Shown here piece by piece: positions 33,022-41,588 of a stretch of DNA of 45,545 nt. This DNA is from an uncultured Actinomycetes bacterium (lineage in GTDB: Bacteria > Actinomycetota > Acidimicrobiia > Acidimicrobiales > RAAP-2). The position numbers and the translations under genes are program-made. Position 1 is the stretch's first letter, and every line of letters begins with the position of its first letter. Where the stretch lies: the NCBI GenBank assembly GCA_903848885.1, contig CAINHL010000034.1:1-45545 (forward strand). Reading direction: 5' to 3'. The notes under the pieces are model-generated. The model was not told where the DNA came from. It saw only the letters and a program-made list of their open reading frames with translations, and made no database searches.

Positions 33022-35525
33022 TATTTAGAAATCTCCTTTTGCAGTGATTGGGCAAAACGAAGGCCGACGGAAAGCTTCTCTCGGTACTGGTCAATTGTAC
33101 GTTGCATGCCTTCCACGGGATGGTTGGCGAGGAAATTTTTTGCCGACTGCGCCAGAACCGCATCACGGTAAAATGTGGTAATTCCGCTGACCATGCCGGC
33201 ATGCTGAAGGTTGGGCAAGACGCTAAGAAACTCGTTCCAATTATCCATCAAAAATTCCCAGGCCACGTGACCGTGACTCCGATTGGTGAGGACCTGCGCG
33301 ATAACGCGTCCGGCATTCTGGGTCCGTATTTCACCGACGCACATTCCCGCTACCCGCGCGACGTAATCGGCTTCGTCAAAAGAAGCCAAGGCGGACAGGT
33401 AGCGGATCTCTTCCTGCGGAGTCGCTGCTTGGCGGTAACGCAGCAGACAAGTATCGAAGTCCTTGGGTCGAGGTGAACTGGCGACCACCGCTAGCAGGCT
33501 CGCGGCAATGTCACCGGACAACTCGTTGGCGTCGAACTGTCGTCGTGCTTCGGTGATGACGGTTTGATTGCGTCCGAGAGTGCCGAGGACCTGAATGATG
33601 GAGGCGCGCATCTCGGCCGCCATCTCGCCTTCGCCGCTGCGGCGTTCAAAACCCAGACGGTCCATTTGGGGTTGGTAGAGCTCGTGGACGATCTCACGCA
33701 AAGTCTCGTGATAACTTTCCGGGCTCGCACGAAAGGCTGCGTACATAGCCAAATTGACGTTGCTCCACGCGGCAGGTTCATTGGCGTCCTTCAAACCGTG
33801 GGCCACAGCGAGGAAGTCATTCCAGGAAATCTGGCTGGCGAAGAGGGAGGCCCACGCGTCAGCTACCAAAACCGTTCGCTCGATTTCGGTAAAATCCGAG
33901 AGGCGCTGGGAGACCCGTAACATATCGCTGCGCTCGTAGCGAGAGCGGAAAACGCCTGAGCCACCGGCGTTAATGATGAGGTTCTCTCCCTCCACCGTGC
34001 AGGGGGTACCGTCCAGAACACGGGTGGTCGTTTCGCCACCATCGAGAGAACGCGTGGCGACTGGTACGAGCCAGCTCTTCCCGATGGCGCTGGCGCCGGT
34101 GGCAGCTCCATAGGCGAAGGGTTGTTGGGTGACCACGCCGTGGGCGAAGGTCACCAGTGGGTGACCACCCTGGAGAATGAAGGTGTTCATAACTTCGGCC
34201 ACGTTCTGCCCCGAGATTTCTTCGAGGGCCCGCCATAAATCACCGGTCACCGCGTTGGCGTAACTGTGACGGCGTAGGTAGAGACGGATACCGTCGCGAA
34301 AGACCGTGGCGCCCAACCATTGCTCCAGCATGCGAAGAACCGATCCACCTTTTTCGTAGGTAAGAAGGTCGAACATTCCCAGAGCTTCGGCAGGTGAGGT
34401 CACCGTGTATTCAATGGCTCGCGTGGAGTGAAGCCCATCGACCTGGAGGGCGGCGTCACGCGACGTGGCGAAATCCACCCAACGATTCCAATCGGGTCGG
34501 TAGGCGTCAGTACAGAGCACCTCCATGAAGGTGGCGAAGGCTTCGTTGAGCCAAATTCCTTCCCACCACTCCATCGTGACCAAGTCGCCAAACCACATGT
34601 GGGCAATTTCGTGCGCCACTACTTGGGCCACGCGAGAAATTTCCGCTAAGGACGAGTTGGCGGGGTCCACAAGTAGGGCGGTTTCACGAAAGAGGACGCA
34701 GCCGACGTTTTCCATTGCACCCCACGCGAAGTCGGGGACCGCTACCAAATCCAGCTTGTCACCGGGATAGGGGATATCGAAGTAGTCCGAGAAGAAATTC
34801 AAGGAAAAGACGGCAACTTCGTGGGCCAAATTCGCTAAGTGTCCCTTGCCCACGGGCGAGATCACGCGCACCGGCACGCCGAGAGTTTCGATCACGGGAG
34901 TCTCTTCGAAGGCACCCACGGCGAAGGCCACCAAATAGGTGGACATCTTCATGGTCCGCGTAAAGACCACTCGTCGCCAGCCATCACTTTGAATTTCCTC
35001 GTTGGCGATCGGGGAGTTGGCGTAGGCCCGTTGATCCGCTGGGACAATCAAGGTGACGTCAAAGGTGGCCTTGCACGCCGGCTCGTCCCACGAGGGGAAC
35101 ATGCGTCGGGCCTCGGTCGGAGCGGCCTGAGTGACGGCCATCTGATGAACCGTCCCGTCGGTCGCGACGTGCTGGGAAAGGTAAAAGCCCACTAATTTGT
35201 CGTTCAGAACACCGAGATAGTTGATAGTGAGCTCAGCCGGTCCGAGCGGCAGCGAGGAGTCAAAGACAAAGGTGGCGCGCTCAAACTCGGAATCGAGCTC
35301 CACCCGCGGGTGGTGGGTGGCGCCGGATGAGTCGGTGAGCACGTAGTCGTGGAGAACAAGGTCCACCACGTTGAGCGAAATATGGTCGACGGACTCCACC
35401 ACGTCCAACGTGATGGCGACGCGACCATCAAACTCGGCCTCGTCGACGCGCGGACGCAGTTCGAGGGCGTAACGAGACGGCACAACAGTCGTCGCGAGTC
35501 GGTAGGGATTGGTTGTTTCGGTCAC
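33021..35525 (-). CDS. pepN: M1 family aminopeptidase (second of tandem pair)
   Basis: This 834-aa zinc aminopeptidase trims N-terminal residues from peptides. The GAMEN substrate motif is at 269-273, the zinc site HEIAH at 305-309, and the third ligand Glu328 in WLNEAF. No signal peptide is present, so it is cytoplasmic. It is the paralogue of the upstream gene, with all three motifs at identical residue numbers, and the C-terminal ERAP1-like helical half is more diverged. The GTG start lies 30 bp after the first gene's stop and has its own TAGCCT 7 nt upstream. The stop is coupled to the UPF0016 gene (TAATG). Confidence 0.96.
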   Translation of the reverse strand: MTETTNPYRLATTVVPSRYALELRPRVDEAEFDGRVAITLDVVESVDHISLNVVDLVLHDYVLTDSSGATHHPRVELDSEFERATFVFDSSLPLGPAELTINYLGVLNDKLVGFYLSQHVATDGTVHQMAVTQAAPTEARRMFPSWDEPACKATFDVTLIVPADQRAYANSPIANEEIQSDGWRRVVFTRTMKMSTYLVAFAVGAFEETPVIETLGVPVRVISPVGKGHLANLAHEVAVFSLNFFSDYFDIPYPGDKLDLVAVPDFAWGAMENVGCVLFRETALLVDPANSSLAEISRVAQVVAHEIAHMWFGDLVTMEWWEGIWLNEAFATFMEVLCTDAYRPDWNRWVDFATSRDAALQVDGLHSTRAIEYTVTSPAEALGMFDLLTYEKGGSVLRMLEQWLGATVFRDGIRLYLRRHSYANAVTGDLWRALEEISGQNVAEVMNTFILQGGHPLVTFAHGVVTQQPFAYGAATGASAIGKSWLVPVATRSLDGGETTTRVLDGTPCTVEGENLIINAGGSGVFRSRYERSDMLRVSQRLSDFTEIERTVLVADAWASLFASQISWNDFLAVAHGLKDANEPAAWSNVNLAMYAAFRASPESYHETLREIVHELYQPQMDRLGFERRSGEGEMAAEMRASIIQVLGTLGRNQTVITEARRQFDANELSGDIAASLLAVVASSPRPKDFDTCLLRYRQAATPQEEIRYLSALASFDEADYVARVAGMCVGEIRTQNAGRVIAQVLTNRSHGHVAWEFLMDNWNEFLSVLPNLQHAGMVSGITTFYRDAVLAQSAKNFLANHPVEGMQRTIDQYREKLSVGLRFAQSLQKEISK

Positions 35526-35532
35526 GTCGTCG

Positions 35533-35538
35533 AGGCTA
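35533..35538 (-). promoter_or_regulatory. -10 element (TAGCCT), second aminopeptidase
   Basis: The minus-strand TAGCCT ends 7 nt before GTG 35525, inside the 30-bp gap between the tandem aminopeptidase genes. It would give the second gene an independent leaderless transcript. Confidence 0.55.
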
Positions 35539-35555
35539 TCGCCCCGTGCCGCTCC

Positions 35556-38087
35556 TTAGAGAGCGACGTTGTCGAGTGTGTTGGTCAAGCTGTCACGCAC
35601 GCGCGTGGCTAACGCCGCACCGCGATCGAGTCGGTCAAGCATCTGCAACATGGTTTGGTTACTGAACTTGAGTGGATGATCGGTGTGGAAGGTCCGTACT
35701 GCGGCGTCGAGGTTTGCCTTCCCATAGAGAGTGGGTACCCCCATCAAGGTTCGAACGTGCATGTCCGGCGGGAAGAAGTCAGTGATCTTCTCCCAGTCGT
35801 TGGTGACCTGGCGCCACATGGTCTCGCCGTGTTCACGATTGGCAATCATCGAACCAATCACGAAGGGAGCGTCTTGACCGCGATACTCAGTAAAGCAACG
35901 CTCGTAGACGTCCTTCAAAGTAGCTAAGTCGGGTGACTGGATGGGAGCAAACAAGTAACGCTGTTCTTCTTGTGGCGTGTCGGCGGACAAGCGTCGGGCG
36001 TTGAACTCTTCGAAGCTACCTGGTCGGTTTTGCCGTGCGGTGATGCTGACGATGGGTCCCGCCAGGTCGCCGACATCTTGGTGGTTGTCGAAGCGACGCA
36101 GGGCCTCGGCAATGACGGCCTCGTCGTTGCCGTAGTTGCCCAACATGTCGATCACCATCGAGCGAAGTTCTCCCGCCTGGTCACTTTCGCCGTCGATGGG
36201 GTCCCATCCGAGGCGGGCGAGGACCGGCTGGTACACGCGACGTACCGCTCCCGCGAGAGCTTCGCGACCATTCGCGTCAACGATGCGGTCCGCGGTTTGC
36301 AAGGCCGTACCGATGACCTGCCAGGAGGAGGGCTCGTCAAGATTCACGAGACCCGCACCCAAGGTGAGAAGTCCACCAATGGTGGCGCCGCCCACGTAGA
36401 TCGACGCCCACGTGTCGGAGAGCAAGACGGCCCGCTCCAATTCGGTCAGGTCACCCATGCGCGCGGCGATGGCGTGTAATTCGGCATCGGCGTAGGCGGT
36501 GCGGTAAAAGCCAGAACCACCGGCATTGACGACCACGGTCCCACTGGTGGTGGCCAGGGGCGCACTCGGGCTGTCCAGCAACTGCTTGGTAATGGCCTCA
36601 CTGCCAATTTCGCGCGACAGCACGGGAACCAAGAACGACTCTCCGATGGCCGAGTTCTCCTGTGGGGGTAGATACGAGAAAGGTGCCTGGCTGATGGTGC
36701 CGTTCGCCACGGTGATCAAGGGGTGACCACCTTGGAGAATCCAGGTATTCATGATCTTTCCCACGGGCTGACCGGATGCTTCTTCCAAAGCGTTCCAGAG
36801 GTCTTGCGTCACGGTATTGCCGTAGGCGTGCTTCTTGAGGTACGCACGGATGCCGTTGCGGAAGGTTTCCCCACCGAGGTATTGCTCCAACATGCGCAAT
36901 ACGGCGCTGCCCTTGACGTAGGTCAGGACGTCGAACATTCCGCGGCAGTCATCTGGTGAGACCACTTCGTATTCGATAGCCCGCGTGGAGTGGAGACCGT
37001 CGACGTTGAAAGCCATGTCGCGAGCGGGGTTTTCGCCCACCCAGGTCTTCCACTGTGGCCGGAAGTGATCGGTGCACAGACTTTCCATGAAGGTGGCGAA
37101 GGCTTCGTTGAGCCAAATGCCTTCCCACCAGTCCATGGTCACGAGGTCACCGAACCACATGTGGGCAATTTCGTGGTTCACCACAGTGGCCACGCGCTGG
37201 ACTTCCACTGTTGACGACGTCGCGGGGTTCACCAGAAGGGCGGTGTCCCGGAAGGTGACCAGCCCGAGGTTCTCCATGGCGCCGGCAGCGAAGTCGGGGA
37301 TGGCGATGAGGTCGAGCTTGTCGCCGGGGTAGGGAATATCGAAGTAATCAATGAAGAATTCCAGTGAGTGGATGGCCGTTTCCATACCGATTTCGGTGAG
37401 GTGCCCCTTACCAATGGGATAGATAATGCTGACGGGGACACCGCGAACGTCAACGATCGCGGACTGTTCGAAGGGTCCGACCACGAAGGCCACTAGGTAC
37501 GTGGACATCTTCATGGTGCGGCCGAAAGTAACGCTGCGCAGACCATTGCCCAAATCCACGTCGGAAACGACGGGGGAGTTGGAGTAGGCGGCGAGGTGGC
37601 TGGGCACGGTCAGGGTGATGTCGTAGGTGGCTTTGTACGCCGGGTCGTCCCAGCACGGGAAGGCGCGTCGAGCATCGTGCGATTCGAATTGAGTAGTGGC
37701 CAGGGCGTGGGTCACGCCGGCGTCATCTTGGTAACTCGAGCGATAGAAACCATGCAACTTGTCGTTGAGGATTCCTTCGAAGGACAGTTCGAGGGTTCCG
37801 CTACCGGTGGGAAGGGCCTGGGCGAAGTGAAAAGTGGCGGTTTGGAAATCGTCGCTGAACACCGGATCGGTGGAGTGATAGGCCGTGCCGTTGATGGTGA
37901 GAGTGGCGGGGCTCACCGTGAGCTCGAGGGCGTTCACCGCGAAACTCTCAACGGAGGAGAGCACGTCGACATCAATTTCGACGGTTCCCTTGAAGGTCTC
38001 GGCTTCGAGGTTCGGGGTCATAAAGAGCCGGTAGTTGCTCGGAACAACGGTGCGTGGCAGACGGTAAGGATTCGGGGTGGTGGTCAT
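35556..38087 (-). CDS. pepN: M1 family aminopeptidase (first of tandem pair)
   Basis: This 843-aa zinc aminopeptidase has GAMEN at 269-273, HEIAHMWFGD from 305 and Glu328 in WLNEAFATFM, the complete active site of the M1 family. It starts MTTTPNPYRLPRTVVPSNY, matching the paralogue's TTNPYRLATTVVPSRY. Cytoplasmic. ATG 38087 is chosen over an upstream frame from 38135 that overlaps the divergent kinase promoter; TAGTCT sits 8 nt before it. Two paralogues in tandem may differ in residue preference, which the sequence does not reveal. Confidence 0.96.
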   Translation of the reverse strand: MTTTPNPYRLPRTVVPSNYRLFMTPNLEAETFKGTVEIDVDVLSSVESFAVNALELTVSPATLTINGTAYHSTDPVFSDDFQTATFHFAQALPTGSGTLELSFEGILNDKLHGFYRSSYQDDAGVTHALATTQFESHDARRAFPCWDDPAYKATYDITLTVPSHLAAYSNSPVVSDVDLGNGLRSVTFGRTMKMSTYLVAFVVGPFEQSAIVDVRGVPVSIIYPIGKGHLTEIGMETAIHSLEFFIDYFDIPYPGDKLDLIAIPDFAAGAMENLGLVTFRDTALLVNPATSSTVEVQRVATVVNHEIAHMWFGDLVTMDWWEGIWLNEAFATFMESLCTDHFRPQWKTWVGENPARDMAFNVDGLHSTRAIEYEVVSPDDCRGMFDVLTYVKGSAVLRMLEQYLGGETFRNGIRAYLKKHAYGNTVTQDLWNALEEASGQPVGKIMNTWILQGGHPLITVANGTISQAPFSYLPPQENSAIGESFLVPVLSREIGSEAITKQLLDSPSAPLATTSGTVVVNAGGSGFYRTAYADAELHAIAARMGDLTELERAVLLSDTWASIYVGGATIGGLLTLGAGLVNLDEPSSWQVIGTALQTADRIVDANGREALAGAVRRVYQPVLARLGWDPIDGESDQAGELRSMVIDMLGNYGNDEAVIAEALRRFDNHQDVGDLAGPIVSITARQNRPGSFEEFNARRLSADTPQEEQRYLFAPIQSPDLATLKDVYERCFTEYRGQDAPFVIGSMIANREHGETMWRQVTNDWEKITDFFPPDMHVRTLMGVPTLYGKANLDAAVRTFHTDHPLKFSNQTMLQMLDRLDRGAALATRVRDSLTNTLDNVAL

Positions 38088-38095
38088 AGACGACA

Positions 38096-38101
38096 AGACT
38101 A
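38096..38101 (-). promoter_or_regulatory. -10 element (TAGTCT), first aminopeptidase
   Basis: The minus-strand TAGTCT ends 8 nt before ATG 38087. It lies only 12 bp from the plus-strand -10 of the divergent kinase gene. Confidence 0.55.
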
Positions 38102-38113
38102 GAAGAAATTGTC

Positions 38114-38119
38114 TAACCT
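38114..38119 (+). promoter_or_regulatory. -10 element (TAACCT), PfkB kinase
   Basis: TAACCT ends 7 nt before GTG 38127. This favours the GTG over the longer TTG frame at 38109, which would place the -10 inside the gene. Confidence 0.55.
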
Positions 38120-38126
38120 GTCGCCC

Positions 38127-39164
38127 GTGAGCCAACTACCTACTCCCGTCTCGCTTCGTGTCAAGCCCGGTCCTGGACGACTGGCCGTCACGGGTATCGG
38201 CAACGCCCTGTTGGACGTCATTGTCCGCGACCACGACAACCTGCACGCTCGCTTGGGTTTGACCAAGGGCGCCATGAATCTGGTGGACCTCAACCGCGCT
38301 CACGAGATCTATGACGGGATGGGTCCCACCGTGCAAGTCTCTGGTGGGTCGGTGGCTAACACCATCGCGGGAGTCGCCTCGTTGGGGGGGACGTCCGCCT
38401 TTCTCGGGAAGGTAGGCGCCGATGAATTCGGCGACGTCTTCGCCCACGATCTTCGCAGCTTGGGTGTGGAACTGGGTTTGGCCCGGTCCACGCAGAGTGA
38501 TATTCAAACGGGACGCTGTCACGTTTTCGTGACGGACGACGCGCAGCGAACCATGGCTACCTATTTGGGTGCGGCCAATCAGTTCCAACCCGACGACGTG
38601 GATACCAGTCTGATTGAGCGCAGCGAAATCGTGTACATCGAGGGCTACCTCTTCGATCTCCCGCCGGCTAAAGAAGCTATTCGACGCATCGTGGAAGTGG
38701 CGCACGACTGCGACACTTTGGTGGCCTTGTCATTGTCGGACAGTTTCTGCGTCGAGCGTCACCACCAGGACTTCTTGAAACTGGTGAGCGACGATGTGGA
38801 CGTTCTTTTGTCGAATGAAGGCGAAATTCGTGCCTTGTTCGGTACCTCATCTTTAGAGTCCGCTTTCGCGGCAGTTGACGAACTGGGTGTTCTCACCGTG
38901 GTCACCTGTGGGCCCGCTGGAGCGCAGGTGGGTTCCGTCTCGGGTGTGGTGAGTGTGCCCGCCGCGGACGTGGAGGTGGTGGTGGATCAAAACGGAGCCG
39001 GTGACCTTTTCGCGGCCGGATTCTTATTCGCACTCGCTCTGGGGGCGGACCCCGTAGAAGCGACGGAGTTGGGTTCGATGTGTGCGGGGGAAATTATCAC
39101 GCACCTCGGTGCACGACCCGAAGCCAATCTCGAAGAGATGGCGATGGAGTTTGGGCTTCTCTAA
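38127..39164 (+). CDS. PfkB family carbohydrate/nucleoside kinase (adenosine-kinase-like)
   Basis: This 345-aa ribokinase-fold kinase phosphorylates a sugar or nucleoside with ATP. GIGNALLDVIV opens the fold, VSGGSVANTIAGVASLGG forms the substrate/lid region, and the PfkB signature DQNGAGDLFAAGFLFAL carries the catalytic Asp and anion hole (GAGD). Early ALLDVIVRDHD and the lid sequence point to the adenosine-kinase-like branch, but substrate choice cannot be fixed. GTG 38127 fits the upstream -10 element. The stop shares CTAA with the convergent ctaG gene. Confidence 0.92.
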   Translation: MSQLPTPVSLRVKPGPGRLAVTGIGNALLDVIVRDHDNLHARLGLTKGAMNLVDLNRAHEIYDGMGPTVQVSGGSVANTIAGVASLGGTSAFLGKVGADEFGDVFAHDLRSLGVELGLARSTQSDIQTGRCHVFVTDDAQRTMATYLGAANQFQPDDVDTSLIERSEIVYIEGYLFDLPPAKEAIRRIVEVAHDCDTLVALSLSDSFCVERHHQDFLKLVSDDVDVLLSNEGEIRALFGTSSLESAFAAVDELGVLTVVTCGPAGAQVGSVSGVVSVPAADVEVVVDQNGAGDLFAAGFLFALALGADPVEATELGSMCAGEIITHLGARPEANLEEMAMEFGLL

Positions 39165-39991
39165 AGTCCCTGGGCGTCGAGTTGGGCATCCAAAATTTTG
39201 GTGCGTCGTGTCTCTTCACGCACCCAGTAGGTGGCCACCGGAATGCAGGCCAACAACATCAGCGCGTCGCCACCAATCCACATAATGGAACCTCCGAGGT
39301 GTATGGAATCCATAATCACGCTGCGAGATCCCATGACGTTGTAGCTCGGAAAAGGATTGAAATTGGTCATGTTGAGAGCCAAGCCGGTAATCGTGTCGAC
39401 GGGTACGGCCACCATGACGTACATCAATCGCAGGCCCGGGTTCAAAGAGCAATCTTCTTCGATGGCGAAGGCTTGACGGAAAAAGAGGTACCCCACGAGG
39501 AGAAAGAGAATCTGCTCTGAATGGTGCACCCATTCGTTATTCATCATGACGTTAAAAAAGCTCGTGAGGTGCGTGGCGGGAATGATGGCGGCATAAATGA
39601 TGAAGGCGGCGAGAGGGCTGAGCAGAGCTGTAGCGGGAGCCGAATCGAGGAAACGTCGTAGCCACCCAGGCCCGCGGTGGCGAACGAGATCTAAGGGCGC
39701 GGCGTAGGCCAGGAGGGGAGCGGCCACCATGATGAGCAGGAGGTGCTGAATCATGTGGTCGGAGAACATGGCCATGTCGTAAAAGCCGATGACCGACTGG
39801 GTGGCCAAGAAAGTGACCACGAGACCACCCGTCCAGCACGCGTATCGAACTTTCGGCCAGACTTCGCGACGAGCCAGCCCGAAGTACAGAACTTGTCCGA
39901 CAACCAATAGCAGGCAGGGCCACCAGTTCAAGTGCCACAGATTCAGGTGATGCCACGAAAAGGGCGGTGGGGCGTGCATCATTGACGGCAT
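39161..39991 (-). CDS. ctaG: Cytochrome c oxidase assembly protein CtaG (caa3 type)
   Basis: This 276-aa protein has seven or so hydrophobic helices and histidine-rich loops: SWHHLNLWHLNWW near the start, MFSDHMIQHLLLIMVAAPLL, and NEWVHHSEQILFLLVGYLFF. These identify the Gram-positive CtaG_Cox family that helps insert copper into cytochrome c oxidase. ATG 39991 is preferred: it starts just before the first His-rich segment, and TAGGCT lies 8 nt upstream. A small SURF1-like membrane protein and a DUF3817 gene are divergent from it, suggesting a respiratory-assembly neighbourhood. Confidence 0.9.
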   Translation of the reverse strand: MPSMMHAPPPFSWHHLNLWHLNWWPCLLLVVGQVLYFGLARREVWPKVRYACWTGGLVVTFLATQSVIGFYDMAMFSDHMIQHLLLIMVAAPLLAYAAPLDLVRHRGPGWLRRFLDSAPATALLSPLAAFIIYAAIIPATHLTSFFNVMMNNEWVHHSEQILFLLVGYLFFRQAFAIEEDCSLNPGLRLMYVMVAVPVDTITGLALNMTNFNPFPSYNVMGSRSVIMDSIHLGGSIMWIGGDALMLLACIPVATYWVREETRRTKILDAQLDAQGL

Positions 39992-39999
39992 TGCCAACG

Positions 40000-40005
40000 A
40001 GCCTA
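40000..40005 (-). promoter_or_regulatory. -10 element (TAGGCT), ctaG
   Basis: The minus-strand TAGGCT ends 8 nt before ATG 39991. It forms an inverted pair with the identical plus-strand element at 40025-40030. Confidence 0.6.
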
Positions 40006-40024
40006 TGGCAGAAGGATTGGTCAC

Positions 40025-40030
40025 TAGGCT
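40025..40030 (+). promoter_or_regulatory. -10 element (TAGGCT), small membrane protein gene
   Basis: TAGGCT ends 7 nt before GTG 40038. The alternative ATG at 40005 would put this element inside the coding region. Confidence 0.6.
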
Positions 40031-40037
40031 GATGTCC

Positions 40038-40409
40038 GTGTCCAAATGGTTCTCACCACGCGCCATCGTGATTCATCTACTCCTCCTGGCGTGGCTGGGT
40101 GGCTGTATCGCAGCGTCAATCTGGCAAGTGGGTCGGGCCATCCAAGGTAATTCGCTCAGCTTTTTGTACTCCATCGAGTGGCCGCTCTTCACGGTTCTGG
40201 GAATTCTCGGCTGGTGGGCCTTGCTCCACCTCGACACCATCAGCGACAATCAGATCAAGGCCCGCGCCGATTTTGAAGCGCTGCAACGGCAACGAGCGGC
40301 GGAAGAGCGTGCACGAGCAGCCACGGAAACCGATCCGGAGGTAGCGGCGTACAACGCGCACCTCGAACGAATCTCGCAAGGTCCAAAAAAGAAAATGTGG
40401 GGTCACTAA
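40038..40409 (+). CDS. Small membrane protein, SURF1-N-terminus-like
   Basis: This 123-aa protein has two transmembrane helices (IVIHLLLLAWLGGCIAASIW and WPLFTVLGILGWWALLH) and a charged, probably helical cytoplasmic tail with RQRAAEERARAATE. The first helix ending in IWQVGRA resembles the opening of SURF1-type cytochrome oxidase biogenesis proteins, and a similar small protein precedes DUF3817 genes in other actinobacteria. This is pattern recall, not proof. GTG 40038 is set by the upstream -10. The stop is directly followed by the DUF3817 ATG. Confidence 0.72.
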   Translation: MSKWFSPRAIVIHLLLLAWLGGCIAASIWQVGRAIQGNSLSFLYSIEWPLFTVLGILGWWALLHLDTISDNQIKARADFEALQRQRAAEERARAATETDPEVAAYNAHLERISQGPKKKMWGH

Positions 40410-40718
40410 ATGGAAAAGGCCTATACCTGGTATCACCGGCTCTCGCTCGCCGTGGGAACGACTCTGATGATTTTTGTTTTCGTGGCGATTCCTCTTCGCT
40501 ACTTTGCTCATATCCACTGGCCGGACATGATTATCGCCCCACTCCATGGGTACCTCTACCTCGGCTACCTTGCCGCGGCAATGAACTTCTGCTTCAAATT
40601 CAAGGTGAAGTTGCTCGACGCGGTATTGCTCGTCCTGGTCGGCCTCGTACCCGGATTGGTCTTTGTGATGGATCGCCGAATTTTTCGTCATTACGTGAGC
40701 GAACTGGGTATTCAATGA
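40410..40718 (+). CDS. DUF3817 integral membrane protein
   Basis: This 102-aa protein with three hydrophobic helices matches DUF3817: YHRLSLAVGTTLMIFVFVAIPLRY, HGYLYLGYLAA and the closing LVPGLVFVMDRRIF. Members are small actinobacterial membrane proteins without a settled function. The ATG immediately follows the preceding TAA, with GGGG nearby as a ribosome binding site. Its TGA overlaps the ATG of the GDPD gene (ATGA), so these three genes form one coupled operon. Confidence 0.88.
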   Translation: MEKAYTWYHRLSLAVGTTLMIFVFVAIPLRYFAHIHWPDMIIAPLHGYLYLGYLAAAMNFCFKFKVKLLDAVLLVLVGLVPGLVFVMDRRIFRHYVSELGIQ

Positions 40719-41584
40719 GCGCTCGTAACCCATGGTTAGAACGGCGGGTGGTGAATTTCGCCCACCAAGGTGGATCATTTGAAGGTCCTTCGTCGACCCT
40801 CTTTGCGATTGGTCAAGCACTCGCCCGAGGCGCTAACGCCATCGAACTGGACATTCACGCCACCAAAGACCGCCAGATTGTGGTGTGTCACGATGAAACC
40901 GTGGACCGCACCACCAACTCGGTAGGTGAAATCTGTAACTTCACGTTGGCGGAGTTGCGTGAAATGGATAATGCCTATTGGTTCATTGAGGGCGCGGCCG
41001 TTACGCCTGGTCGCGACGCGTCGGAGTATCCCTATCGAGGACGAGCTGCTCAGGACCGCCGTTTTGGTATCGCCACTCTCGAAGAAGTTGCGAATGCCTT
41101 TCCGGGCGTGGTGTTGAACATGGATATCAAGCGAACGGCGCCCGAGGTGGAGCCGTACGAAGAACTTCTCTATCGTGAATTGTGTCGGCTCGAACGCCAA
41201 CAGACCGTCATCGTGGCGTCCTTCAGCGATGAGGCGATCGGTGCATTCCGCGCTCTAGCTCCTGATGTCTTGACCTCAGCGGCTACCCAAGAGACGGCCG
41301 CTTTCTATTTTGCCGTCCGTGAGGGAAGCACGCCACCGGAATCACCTGCCTGCGCCCTGCAAGTGCCTGCCAGCTACGGCGAGATTGAGTTAGTAACGGA
41401 ATCCTTCGTTGCGGCCGCTCACAGTGCTGGCATGGCGGTTCACGTGTGGACTATCAACGATAAAACCGAGATGGAGCGACTTATAGATCTCGGGGTAGAC
41501 GGAATCATCAGTGACATACCGTCGACCGTAGCCGAGGTAGTGAAACAACGAAAGTGTGCGTGGAGCGGACGACTGGAGGGCTGA
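40715..41584 (+). CDS. Glycerophosphodiester phosphodiesterase family protein
   Basis: This 289-aa TIM-barrel enzyme cleaves glycerophosphodiesters to glycerol-3-phosphate and an alcohol. NFAHQGG contains the first catalytic His; the common HRG is HQG here, and the PENT motif is PSST. ELDIHATKDRQIVVCHDETVDRTT supplies the metal-binding E-x-D and the second His. VLNMDIKR, then VHVWTINDKTEM and GVDGIISDIP complete the barrel. The HQGG variant also occurs in other actinobacterial homologues, so activity is likely kept. Cytoplasmic. Start ATG overlaps the DUF3817 stop by four bases. Confidence 0.92.
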   Translation: MSARNPWLERRVVNFAHQGGSFEGPSSTLFAIGQALARGANAIELDIHATKDRQIVVCHDETVDRTTNSVGEICNFTLAELREMDNAYWFIEGAAVTPGRDASEYPYRGRAAQDRRFGIATLEEVANAFPGVVLNMDIKRTAPEVEPYEELLYRELCRLERQQTVIVASFSDEAIGAFRALAPDVLTSAATQETAAFYFAVREGSTPPESPACALQVPASYGEIELVTESFVAAAHSAGMAVHVWTINDKTEMERLIDLGVDGIISDIPSTVAEVVKQRKCAWSGRLEG

Positions 41585-41588
41585 GCCC

